From positions 1 through 6,182 of the forward strand of contig JAEFAK010000108.1 of NCBI GenBank assembly GCA_016287555.1: a stretch of DNA of 6,182 nucleotides, read 5' to 3'. The notes under the pieces are model-generated. The model searched no databases. It was given only the letters and a program-made list of their open reading frames with translations, and had not been told where the DNA came from. This document shows, in pieces, positions 1 to 6,139 of this stretch; position 1 is the stretch's first letter, and every line of letters starts with the position of its first letter. The translations under genes and the position numbers were made by a program. This DNA is from Oscillospiraceae bacterium. GTDB taxonomy: Bacteria; Bacillota; Clostridia; Oscillospirales; Oscillospiraceae.

Positions 1-813
1 CATCTCTGCGAGCTTGGCCGTGATGCAGTCGAGATGCTTGGGGCTGACGTTTTTGATGAGCACCTCGCCGCCGGCCGCCGCAGCGGCGGCCATATACGTC
101 CCCGCCTCGATCTGGTCGGGGATGATGGAATACGTCCCGCCCGTCAGAGACGGAACACCGTTTATCTTGATGACGCTCGTGCCGGCGCCGCGGATGTCCG
201 CGCCCATGGAGTTGAGGAAGTTGGCCAGATCGACGATATGCGGCTCGCGCGCGGCGTTCTCGATGACCGTCCTGCCCTTGGCGAGGACGGCGGCTATCAT
301 GATGTTCATCGTCGCGCCGACGGAGACGACGTCGAGATAGACCGTCGCCCCGCGCAGCCCGCCCTTCGTCTCGGAGCGGATCAGGCCGCCGGATATCTCC
401 GTATCGGCTCCCATGGCGGAAAAGCCCTTGAGATGCTGGTCTATCGGGCGGACGCCGAAATCGCAGCCGCCGGGCATGGTCACAGTCGCCTCGCCGAAGC
501 GGCCGAGCATGGCGCCGAGAAGATAATACGAGGCGCGGATCTTCCTCATGAGATCGAACCTGCCCTGACGGAAAGTCGCCCCGGAGCAGTCTATCTCCAT
601 GGTGGTCCTGTTTATCGTCTTTATGCGCGCGCCGAGACTCTCGAGGATGCTCAGGAAAAGAGTCACGTCGCTTATCTGGGGGATATTCTCGATGCGGCAC
701 ACCCCGTCGACGAGAAGGGCGGCGGGAATGATCGCAACGGCCGCGTTCTTGGCGCCGGATATCTCTATCTCGCCGAAAAGCGGCTTAGATCCCCTGATGA
801 CGTATTTATCCAT
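1..813 (-). CDS. murA: UDP-N-acetylglucosamine 1-carboxyvinyltransferase (MurA), 3' end cut by the window edge
   Basis: Cytoplasmic enzyme that transfers enolpyruvate from phosphoenolpyruvate to UDP-GlcNAc, the first committed step of peptidoglycan synthesis. The minus-strand frame starts at ATG 811-813 and stays open to base 1, giving 271 codons of a family that usually has about 420, so roughly the last 150 residues lie to the left. The N-terminal motif SGAKNAA places Lys22 and Asn23 exactly where the E. coli enzyme has its substrate-binding K22/N23. The active-site loop PGGCDFGVRP (residues 114-123) carries Cys117, equivalent to the E. coli Cys115 targeted by fosfomycin, and Arg122, equivalent to Arg120. 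A Shine-Dalgarno site GAGAGGT (818-824) lies 4 nt before the ATG. The gene follows yycI after 117 bp and has its own promoter. Family identity is certain; whether it is the murA or murZ paralogue cannot be decided here. Confidence 0.96.
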   Translation of the reverse strand, partial: MDKYVIRGSKPLFGEIEISGAKNAAVAIIPAALLVDGVCRIENIPQISDVTLFLSILESLGARIKTINRTTMEIDCSGATFRQGRFDLMRKIRASYYLLGAMLGRFGEATVTMPGGCDFGVRPIDQHLKGFSAMGADTEISGGLIRSETKGGLRGATVYLDVVSVGATMNIMIAAVLAKGRTVIENAAREPHIVDLANFLNSMGADIRGAGTSVIKINGVPSLTGGTYSIIPDQIEAGTYMAAAAAAGGEVLIKNVSPKHLDCITAKLAEM

Positions 814-870
814 AATGACCTCTCATGAACGGCGGGATTTTTTGTCTTTTCACGCCATTCGGCACATTCT

Positions 871-898
871 ATTATACACATTTGCGAATTTTTGTAAA
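871..898 (-). promoter_or_regulatory. sigma-A-type promoter for murA
   Basis: In the 117-bp AT-rich gap between yycI and murA, the minus strand reads TTTACA (893-898, 5 of 6 to the -35 consensus), a 16-nt spacer, and a perfect TATAAT (871-876). Transcription would begin near base 864 and leave a leader of about 50 nt before the murA ATG. No stem followed by a U-tract is visible between the yycI stop and this promoter, so read-through from the upstream operon is also possible. The promoter is inferred from consensus match and position only. Confidence 0.72.
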
Positions 899-930
899 GC
901 ATTGTTTTATGTAAACGGGCAAATTTTCGC

Positions 931-1713
931 TCAGGGCCTTATTATTTCCGCGTCCACGGCGCTGATATACACAGCTCCGCCGTCGGATTCGACCCTCCAG
1001 ACGGGTTCGAGCGTCCCCGCGGAGGGGGAGTACTCGAAGACGTAGCCCTGCTCGACGGAAACTATCTGCCGGACGACGCTGCCGTCCGCGCTGACGGCGC
1101 GGAGATATGCCATCAGCGCCGTATAAGGAGAGACGGAGGCGGCCTCCTCGCTCTCGGCGGGGCTCGCCGTCAGCCTTCTGCCCTCGACGACGATGCCCTC
1201 GTCGGCCGCGGTCGCGGTCAGAACGCAGTTGAAGACGCGCATGCCGCCGACGCTGCTGACCAGGGACCCCTCCCCTGCCTCGAAGCCGAGCCCGGAGAGC
1301 TGGTCCGCGACGTAGTCCGCGGCGCGGGTCGAGGCGGAAAGGGGCGATTTATCATATATCACGGCCTCGACCTCGCCGCCGGAGCGGAAGGTCGCGCGGC
1401 CGTTTTCGTTTTCGTAGGAGACGATGCCGCCGCCCTGCTCGACGGGCTCGGCCTCGCCGATAAGGGCCGCCGCGAAGGCGCGCTCAAGGGCCGCGTCGCG
1501 GGAGACGGAGCAGCGCTTGACTGCCTTCGCGCCGGGGATGAGGTCAGGCGGGAGCTCGATGCCCGCTGCGCTCATGACCTGAGCGAGCTCCTCGCGCTCG
1601 CGGGCCTCCATGCCGCGCGACTGGGCTCTCTGCGCGATGAGTATACCTCCGAAAAAGAGGTTGACTATCAGCAGGATGAGTATGACGAGCGTTTTTATCC
1701 TTCTTCCGTCCAT
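931..1713 (-). CDS. yycI: YycI (WalI)-like regulatory membrane protein of the WalRK system
   Basis: A 260-residue predicted single-pass membrane protein. Residues 1-7 (MDGRRIK) are basic, residues 8-27 form one hydrophobic helix, and the rest is predicted extracytoplasmic. The C-terminal part has the alternating strand pattern of the YycH/YycI family and ends with EPVWRV (236-241) followed by a last strand, GGAVYISAVDAEII. In Bacillus, YycI and YycH bind WalK through their transmembrane helices and restrain it; in Staphylococcus aureus they activate it, so the direction of the effect here is unknown. ATG 1711-1713 is the only reasonable start because an in-frame TGA (the yycH stop) lies one codon upstream. 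A G-rich stretch (GGTGGGGTG) precedes the ATG and may serve as a weak ribosome site, so translation is probably coupled to yycH. The call rests on topology, the C-terminal motif and gene order more than on strong sequence identity, since this family diverges fast. Confidence 0.85.
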   Translation of the reverse strand: MDGRRIKTLVILILLIVNLFFGGILIAQRAQSRGMEAREREELAQVMSAAGIELPPDLIPGAKAVKRCSVSRDAALERAFAAALIGEAEPVEQGGGIVSYENENGRATFRSGGEVEAVIYDKSPLSASTRAADYVADQLSGLGFEAGEGSLVSSVGGMRVFNCVLTATAADEGIVVEGRRLTASPAESEEAASVSPYTALMAYLRAVSADGSVVRQIVSVEQGYVFEYSPSAGTLEPVWRVESDGGAVYISAVDAEIIRP

Positions 1714-1716
1714 GCT

Positions 1717-2958
1717 TCACCCCACCGTCCATGCCGGGACGAGGCCCGCGCCGCCCTCTACGTAGAGGGGAGCGAGCTTTCCTCCCGGAAGCTTTTCCTG
1801 CGCTATGGCGGCGGCCTGCGGCTCGGGCAGAAGGTCGACGGGCTCCCCCTCGGAGAAGGAGCGGAGAGTCACCTTCGCCTGCGAGACCGCGCCGCCGGAG
1901 ACTTCTATCGAGGCTGCGTCCGCGCCGTCGACGCGCACTCCGCAGACAGTGTACCCGAAGGTCACGGCGTAGCCGGAGGCCGTCCTTTCAAGGCCGGTCA
2001 GATAGACGCGCCCCTCGCCGCAGAGGGCTCCCGCGGAGGCGCGGGCGGCGCGTCCGGCAAGCTCGATGGCCTCGCCGGGGGTCATTGGAGAGTATGGGAC
2101 GGGCTCCGTCCTTCGGTAGACGGCCTCGCCGCCGGAATAGATCCTGAGGGTCGCCCCGTCGCCGACGTAGACGGTCGTCCCGTCGGGCTCGGGGTAGCTG
2201 TTGCCGGCGTAAAGCTCCAGCCCGAAGGCGGCCAGCAGCGCGCTCTCGGCCTCCTGCCCGGCAGGCACGGAGACGGTCAGGCCCGGGATAAGGATCTCGC
2301 CGGGCGTTATGACGGAGAGCGGGTCGAGGTCCTCGCAGCCGGGCAGCTCGAAGGCGAACCTGGCGCCGTTGGGCTGGTAGTCCGCGATGAGGCGGCGCAG
2401 GGCGGCCGAGGCCGACGCCGTCCGGCAGCGGCGCGCAGCTCCGTCGGCGGCGACGTACCAGAGGTCGACAGTCTCCCCGCCGTCGGTGAGCATGATGCGG
2501 GAGGCCTCGTCGTCGTTGACGCGGAGCATCTCCGAGCCGAGCCATCCGGACAGAGCCGACAGCGGCAGGGCCGCGGAATAATCGAAAAATACGCCGGCGG
2601 AGCCCAGAGCGCCGCGCAGCGCGGCCTCCGGGACCGGCTCCGGCTCCGAAGCGGAGCCGAGTGCCTCGCCCAGCGTATTTTCAAGCTTTTCGTATACCTC
2701 GTCGAGCGCCGCGTCGGAGTATCTGACCGAGCAGCGCAGTCCGCTCTCGCCCGTGACGACGACCGTCAGCGGACGGCATGCCTCGCCCTTGCGCGCGAGC
2801 TCGTCGGCCGAGGCGGTCGGCTGGGGGCGGAACGGGCGCACGGCGGAGCCGAAAAACTCGCTGAAAAGGCCGGTCTTCGCGCCGAGGAAGACCGCGCTGA
2901 CCGCGAGCAGGACTATGAGGGCGCTCTTTACCCCCTCGAGAGCGCGCCCGCGCTTCAC
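1717..2958 (-). CDS. yycH: YycH (WalH)-like regulatory membrane protein of the WalRK system
   Basis: A 413-residue protein, a little shorter than the roughly 450 residues of Bacillus YycH. It has a basic N-terminus (MKRGR), one hydrophobic helix at about residues 13-28, and a long predicted extracytoplasmic part, the usual plan for this WalK modulator. The start is GTG (2956-2958), which overlaps the walK stop in a GTGA (2955-2958). An AAGGGAG Shine-Dalgarno site (2966-2972) lies 7 nt upstream and supports this start and translational coupling. The protein ends in LVPAWTVG, matching the LEPVWRV segment of YycI, but it stops there while YycI continues for 19 residues. The TGA stop is in the same frame as the yycI ATG, one codon apart. 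Identification rests on topology, the shared C-terminal motif and position between walK and yycI. Residue identity to characterised YycH proteins is probably low. Confidence 0.82.
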   Translation of the reverse strand: MKRGRALEGVKSALIVLLAVSAVFLGAKTGLFSEFFGSAVRPFRPQPTASADELARKGEACRPLTVVVTGESGLRCSVRYSDAALDEVYEKLENTLGEALGSASEPEPVPEAALRGALGSAGVFFDYSAALPLSALSGWLGSEMLRVNDDEASRIMLTDGGETVDLWYVAADGAARRCRTASASAALRRLIADYQPNGARFAFELPGCEDLDPLSVITPGEILIPGLTVSVPAGQEAESALLAAFGLELYAGNSYPEPDGTTVYVGDGATLRIYSGGEAVYRRTEPVPYSPMTPGEAIELAGRAARASAGALCGEGRVYLTGLERTASGYAVTFGYTVCGVRVDGADAASIEVSGGAVSQAKVTLRSFSEGEPVDLLPEPQAAAIAQEKLPGGKLAPLYVEGGAGLVPAWTVG

Positions 2959-4712
2959 GAGGCGGCTCCCTTCCGGACCGCGGGCAGGGTGACCGTCACG
3001 GTCGTGCCCTCTCCGAGGGTGCTCGCGACGTCGATGCGGCCGTTATGCCTGTCGACGATCTCTTTTGCTATGGAAAGGCCGAGGCCCGTCCCTCCCTGGG
3101 CGCGGGAGCGGCCCTTGTCGACGCGATAGAACCTGTCGAACAGGTGCGGCACGTCGGCCTCGGGGATGCCTATGCCCGTATCCGCGACGGATACGGAGAC
3201 CTCGTCGCCTCCGCGCGCGCTTATGGCTATGCTGCCGCCCTCGGGGGTATAGCGCACGGAGTTGGAGACGACGTTTATGACGACCTGCTCGATGCGGGCG
3301 CGGTCGCCCTCGAGCATGATGGGCTCCGACCCGACGTCGAGCGACATGGTCAGGCCCTTCTTCTCGGCGTCTATGATGAGCGCGTCGTAGACATGGCGCA
3401 GAGACTCCGCCATGTCGAACTTTTCGAAGGTCATCTCGGTCTTTTCCGAGTCGAAGCGGGAAAGGACGAGGAGGTCCTGGACTATCTTGGTCATGCGGTC
3501 GGACTCGTTCATGATGACGTCGAGGAAACGCTTGCGCATCTCGGCCTCCATCTCGTCGCCGCTCTCGGTCAGAGTCTCGGCGTAGCTGCGGACGCTGGTG
3601 ATGGGCGTGCGGAGCTCATGGGAGACGTTTGCGACGAACTCGCGGCGCTGCTGGTCGCTGCGGACCTGCTCGGTGACGTCGTGGATGACGACGAGGATGC
3701 CGCCGCCCTGCTCGCCCTCGCCGGAAAACGGCGCGAGGAACATTTCGAGGTGGCGGTCGTTTATCTCCCGCTCCGCTTCGAGCACGTCGTTGGTGCCCAG
3801 CCCGAGCGCGAGGTCGAGGCTGACGATGTCGCCGAAGAGCGCGTCGAAGGAGGGGCCGTCTTCGAAGCTCATCTCGAGCAGGCGAGAGGCCGCGGGATTA
3901 TACTGGATGAGCGAGCCGGCGCGCGAGAAGGCCATGACGCCGTCGGTCATGTGCAGGAAGACCGTGGAGAGCTTGTTGCGCTCGTTCTCGATGTCCTCCA
4001 GAGTCGTGTGCAGGCGGTCGGCCATGTCGTTGAACGTGTTGGTGAGGATGCCTATCTCGTCGGATTCGCGCGTCTCGATGCGGTCGGAGAAGTCGCCGCC
4101 CGCCATGAGCTCGGCCGCGCGGGTCAGGCTCTGGATGGGAACGACGAGCGTCTTCGAGAGCAGGAAGCTCAGCACGACAGATATGACGAGGCCGACCAGC
4201 AGAGCCTCCATTATTATCAGGAAGATGCGTCTGTTGAGCTCTCCGGCCTTTGCCTTGTTGTCCCGGACATAGACGATGTATTCCGAGTCGCCGTTGGTTA
4301 TCGGCACGGCGACGTCCATATAGGCCGCCGAGGCATTGCGCGCGGAAGCGGGCGCGCCGGTCAGGGCGGTTATGATATTGGGAGTAGCCTCCCCGGAGTC
4401 CGGGCCGACGAGGACTGCGCCTGTCCCGCCGTCGAGCACGCTGTATGTACGGGTCGTCCCGTCGACGCCGAGCGCGCCGCTGTAGGCCGAGAGGATCTCG
4501 TCCATGCGGTCGGGCCCGTTTTCCTCCCCGGCGGCCGCGCGGAGGTCCGAGACGAACTCCGGCATGGAGAAGACGCTCTGCATCTTCTCGTAAAACTCGT
4601 TTTCGTAAAAGTTCACGACGCCCCTGATAAGGAACGCGCAGACGACCGCCATAAGCGATATCATCAGCAGCATCATTATCAGCATGAGCTTTATCTGGAG
4701 CCCTTTTTTCAG
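2955..4712 (-). CDS. walK: WalK sensor histidine kinase, probable CTG start
   Basis: Membrane histidine kinase that phosphorylates WalR to control cell-wall metabolism. Numbered from the CTG (585 aa): basic LKKGLQIK then transmembrane helix 1 (about 9-29), an extracytoplasmic sensor region of about 130 residues (30-161), helix 2 (163-187), HAMP (about 188-240), PAS (about 247-348), the HisKA motif FVANVSHELRTP with phospho-acceptor His365, and the ATPase domain with N box (Asn484), DTGIG (511-515), LFDRFYRVD (524-532) and GGTGLGL (540-546). The segments HDVTEQ and REFVANVSHELRTP are typical of WalK. The first in-frame ATG (4683-4685, 576 aa) has no ribosome site and would drop the basic cap before helix 1. 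CTG 4710-4712 has a strong AAGGGAGGG site 7-8 nt upstream and restores the KKGLQIK cap. No ATG, GTG or TTG lies between the Shine-Dalgarno site and that ATG in this frame. walR ends 37 nt upstream; the stop overlaps the yycH GTG. Confidence 0.95.
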   Translation of the reverse strand: MKKGLQIKLMLIMMLLMISLMAVVCAFLIRGVVNFYENEFYEKMQSVFSMPEFVSDLRAAAGEENGPDRMDEILSAYSGALGVDGTTRTYSVLDGGTGAVLVGPDSGEATPNIITALTGAPASARNASAAYMDVAVPITNGDSEYIVYVRDNKAKAGELNRRIFLIIMEALLVGLVISVVLSFLLSKTLVVPIQSLTRAAELMAGGDFSDRIETRESDEIGILTNTFNDMADRLHTTLEDIENERNKLSTVFLHMTDGVMAFSRAGSLIQYNPAASRLLEMSFEDGPSFDALFGDIVSLDLALGLGTNDVLEAEREINDRHLEMFLAPFSGEGEQGGGILVVIHDVTEQVRSDQQRREFVANVSHELRTPITSVRSYAETLTESGDEMEAEMRKRFLDVIMNESDRMTKIVQDLLVLSRFDSEKTEMTFEKFDMAESLRHVYDALIIDAEKKGLTMSLDVGSEPIMLEGDRARIEQVVINVVSNSVRYTPEGGSIAISARGGDEVSVSVADTGIGIPEADVPHLFDRFYRVDKGRSRAQGGTGLGLSIAKEIVDRHNGRIDVASTLGEGTTVTVTLPAVRKGAAS

Positions 4713-4719
4713 CGGTCGT

Positions 4720-4728
4720 CCCTCCCTT
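4720..4728 (-). promoter_or_regulatory. ribosome-binding site that points to the CTG start of walK
   Basis: The minus strand reads AAGGGAGGG, a near-perfect Shine-Dalgarno sequence. Its GGAGG core (4721-4725) ends 8 nt before CTG 4710-4712, which is standard spacing, but 35 nt before the first in-frame ATG (4683-4685), which is too far to serve it. It lies between the walR stop and walK and matches no other open start on this strand. Confidence 0.75.
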
Positions 4729-4749
4729 CGGAAGCTTTCTGCGGGGCGC

Positions 4750-5439
4750 TCAGCCCTCGAGATAATAGCCCGCGCCGCGCTTGGTCATCAGTATCGCCGG
4801 GGCGGCGGGGTCGTCCTCTATCTTTTCGCGCAGACGGCGGATGGCGACGTCCACGGCGCGTACGTCGCCGTAATACTCATACTGCCACACCTCGCGCATG
4901 AGCTCCTCGCGCGAGAACACCTTCCCGCAGGGGCGGGACATGAAGCGTATCAGCTCGAATTCGCGCTGCGTCAGGTCCAGCTCGACGCCGTCCTTGGCGA
5001 CGGTCTGGCGCGGGACGTCGATCGTCAGCCTTCCGGCGCGGACGGGCTCGTCCCCCGCCTCGGCGGGCTCGACGAGGACGCTCCTGCGGCGCACGTTGGT
5101 CTTGACGCGGGCCAGGAGCTCGCGCACGGAAAACGGCTTGGTTATATAGTCGTCTGCCCCGAGCTCGAGACCGTAGACCTTGTCGCGCTCCTCTTCGCGC
5201 GCGGTCAGCATTATGATGGGCGTGAGCCTGTCTGTCTTCCGTATCTCGCTGCAGACCTCGAAGCCGTCCATATAGGGCAGCATGACGTCGAGCAGGATGA
5301 GGTCCGGCGAGCAGGTGCGCGCGGCCTCGAGGCCGGCTCTGCCGTCGTAGGCGGCCTCGATCTCGTAGCCCTCCTTTTTGAGGTTGTACGAGAGGATATC
5401 GACTATGTTCTTTTCATCGTCAACGATAAGGATCTTCAT
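4750..5439 (-). CDS. walR: WalR (YycF) response regulator, OmpR/PhoB family
   Basis: Cytoplasmic DNA-binding regulator phosphorylated by WalK; in Firmicutes it controls autolysins and wall homeostasis and is usually essential. The 229-residue length is normal for the family. The receiver domain (1-118) shows the acidic pair Asp7/Asp8, phospho-acceptor Asp51 in LILLDVMLP, Thr79 and Lys101 in ITKPFS. The winged-helix domain (about 135-229) has LTQREFELI, a recognition helix DVRAVDVAIRRLREKIED (192-209) and the closing RGAGYYL hairpin. The recognition helix is very close to what I recall of Bacillus WalR, which favours WalR over PhoP or other OmpR-type regulators. The ATG (5437-5439) is preceded by GGAGG (5448-5452) with an 8-nt spacer. 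That site sits inside the last codons of the upstream Nudix gene, whose stop is only 4 nt away, so the two are probably translationally coupled. The adjacent WalK, YycH and YycI genes settle the assignment. Confidence 0.96.
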   Translation of the reverse strand: MKILIVDDEKNIVDILSYNLKKEGYEIEAAYDGRAGLEAARTCSPDLILLDVMLPYMDGFEVCSEIRKTDRLTPIIMLTAREEERDKVYGLELGADDYITKPFSVRELLARVKTNVRRRSVLVEPAEAGDEPVRAGRLTIDVPRQTVAKDGVELDLTQREFELIRFMSRPCGKVFSREELMREVWQYEYYGDVRAVDVAIRRLREKIEDDPAAPAILMTKRGAGYYLEG

Positions 5440-5443
5440 CGGG

Positions 5444-5986
5444 TCATCCTCCGTTTCTGAGTATCTCCCTTGCCTTCATGACGGCGATCTCGGTCTTGCC
5501 GTCCCTTATCTCCCCGCGGAGCACCATCTCATGCAGCTTCTCCAGCGGCCATTTCTCGACGCCGAGGTATTCGTCCTCGTCCAGATGCTGCTTTCCGGGG
5601 ATAAGATCCAGCGCGAGATAGATATGCAGCACCTCGTCGGAGATGCCGGGGGAGGCGTACGTCACGCCGAGGTCTATGAACCTGCCGGCCGTGAAGCCCG
5701 TCTCCTCGCCGAGCTCACGCTCGGCACAGACTCTCGGATCCTCGCCGGGCTCGAGCTTGCCGGCCGGGATCTCCAGCAGCTCCCGGGAGAACGGATAGCG
5801 GAACTGCCTGACCATATAGGCCGTGCCGTCCGCATCCACGGGCAGGATGCCGACGCCGCCGGGGTGCATGACGACCTCGCGCTTGACGACAGTCCCGTCG
5901 ACGAGCTCGGCGTCGTCCAGCTCGACCTTGACGATGACGCCCGTATATACCCGCTCGCCGCGTATCTTTTTCTCCGTATAGCCCAT
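5444..5986 (-). CDS. nudF: Nudix hydrolase, probable ADP-ribose pyrophosphatase
   Basis: A 180-residue soluble Nudix enzyme, close to the usual size of bacterial ADP-ribose pyrophosphatases, which split ADP-ribose into AMP and ribose 5-phosphate using divalent metal. The Nudix box is complete at residues 76-98: Gly76, Glu82, then REL-EE-GF with metal ligands Glu91, Glu94 and Glu95. Pro113, in YASPGISDE, lies 16 residues after the box's conserved Gly97, the position known to mark the ADP-ribose-specific subfamily. The preceding strand YMVRQFRYPFSRELLEIPAGKL is also typical. The ATG (5984-5986) has an AGAAGGT ribosome site (5994-6000) 7 nt upstream. It is the first gene of the operon and ends 4 nt before walR. 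Substrate choice is inferred from the subfamily; other nucleoside-diphosphate sugars are possible. No functional link to wall signalling is visible apart from shared transcription. Confidence 0.93.
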   Translation of the reverse strand: MGYTEKKIRGERVYTGVIVKVELDDAELVDGTVVKREVVMHPGGVGILPVDADGTAYMVRQFRYPFSRELLEIPAGKLEPGEDPRVCAERELGEETGFTAGRFIDLGVTYASPGISDEVLHIYLALDLIPGKQHLDEDEYLGVEKWPLEKLHEMVLRGEIRDGKTEIAVMKAREILRNGG

Positions 5987-6005
5987 TTATGCGACCTTCT
6001 TTTCC

Positions 6006-6019
6006 CGTCCGCGGGGACG
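6006..6019 (-). other. small GC-rich hairpin in the nudF leader
   Basis: Perfect 5-bp inverted repeat (CGTCC/GGACG, 4-nt loop) in the predicted untranslated leader, ending 5 nt before the nudF ribosome site (5994-6000). It is the only GC-rich block in an otherwise AT-rich leader. It has no following U-tract, so it is not a terminator. It might stabilise the mRNA end or affect ribosome access; the function is not established. Confidence 0.4.
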
Positions 6020-6030
6020 AAACATATTTG

Positions 6031-6052
6031 TTTGATTAATCATTATATCAAA
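6031..6052. promoter_or_regulatory. operator-like dyads covering the -10 and start site of the operon promoter
   Basis: A perfect 10-bp palindrome TGATTAATCA (6033-6042) lies just downstream of the -10 box, and a wider dyad TTTGAT-N10-ATCAAA (6031-6052) encloses the whole -10. Adjacent on the left is another dyad, AAACA-TATT-TGTTT (6020-6033). A repressor bound here would block initiation. No regulator can be named: the arms resemble an FNR/CRP half-site (TTGAT/ATCAA), but the spacing is 10 to 12 rather than 4. AT-rich sequence produces such symmetry by chance fairly often. Confidence 0.35.
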
Positions 6053-6070
6053 TAAGCCGCGGGATTGCAA
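6042..6070 (-). promoter_or_regulatory. extended -10 promoter for the nudF-walRK-yycHI operon
   Basis: On the minus strand: TTGCAA (6065-6070, 4 of 6 to the -35 consensus), a 17-nt spacer, and a perfect TATAAT (6042-6047) directly preceded by TGA, making an extended -10. Transcription should start near 6035, giving a leader of about 49 nt before the nudF ATG. It is the only strong minus-strand promoter I see upstream of the operon. The gaps inside the operon are too short for promoters of their own, except possibly the walR-walK gap, where none is evident. Confidence 0.75.
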
Positions 6071-6101
6071 TTTTGATTTGAGTTTGACATATGGTGAGAA
6101 A

Positions 6102-6127
6102 CTTTTTTCAAAAAAAGCTGAAAAAAG
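6102..6127. repeat. A/T-tract inverted repeat in the divergent intergenic region
   Basis: CTTTTTTC (6102-6109) and GAAAAAAG (6120-6127) form a perfect 8-bp inverted repeat around a 10-nt spacer that itself contains seven A. With AAAA at 6131-6134, the tract centres are about 7 to 10 bp apart, which suggests curved DNA or an UP element upstream of the rightward promoter. It lacks the GC stem of an intrinsic terminator. Confidence 0.5.
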
Positions 6128-6139
6128 GTCAAAATCGAA

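Noticed and set aside
802..826. A six-codon upstream frame (ATG at 824-826) overlapping the murA start
   Set aside because: It has no ribosome site of its own, and the murA Shine-Dalgarno site falls inside it; most likely chance.
34..828. A 264-codon plus-strand open frame over murA
   Set aside because: It lies codon-for-codon opposite murA, whose minus-strand translation has the catalytic and substrate motifs. It is a mirror frame.
1731..2147. Arginine-rich open frames on both strands within yycH
   Set aside because: Low-complexity Arg/Pro/Ala composition is what out-of-frame GC-rich coding DNA gives; they overlap the yycH frame, which has a signal-anchor helix and a good ribosome site.
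3045..4901. A 618-codon open frame on the plus strand, opposite walK and part of walR
   Set aside because: It is antisense to walK with its clear kinase motifs. GC-rich third positions on the minus strand remove stops from the opposite strand. The translation has no recognisable domain and ends in a low-complexity arginine-rich tail.
6018..6034. A LexA (SOS) box-like sequence, CGAAAC and GTTTG arms
   Set aside because: The Firmicute LexA site is CGAAC-N4-GTTCG. Here the arms have an extra base and the wrong spacing. A second candidate near 6135-6149 also fails on spacing.
6031..6052. An FNR/CRP-type site
   Set aside because: The TTGAT and ATCAA arms are present, but the gap between them is 12 nt instead of the required 4.
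5378..6055. A 225-codon plus-strand open frame over the Nudix gene
   Set aside because: It is antisense to a complete Nudix box gene and runs through the operon leader and promoter; no domain is visible.
6084..6089. A perfect TTGACA on the plus strand, possible -35 box
   Set aside because: No -10-like hexamer lies 16 to 18 nt downstream; that position is in the A/T tracts.
6102..6127. An intrinsic terminator
   Set aside because: The stem is almost purely A/T with no GC core, so it would be too weak; it also sits between divergent promoters, where a terminator is not expected unless a gene ended there.
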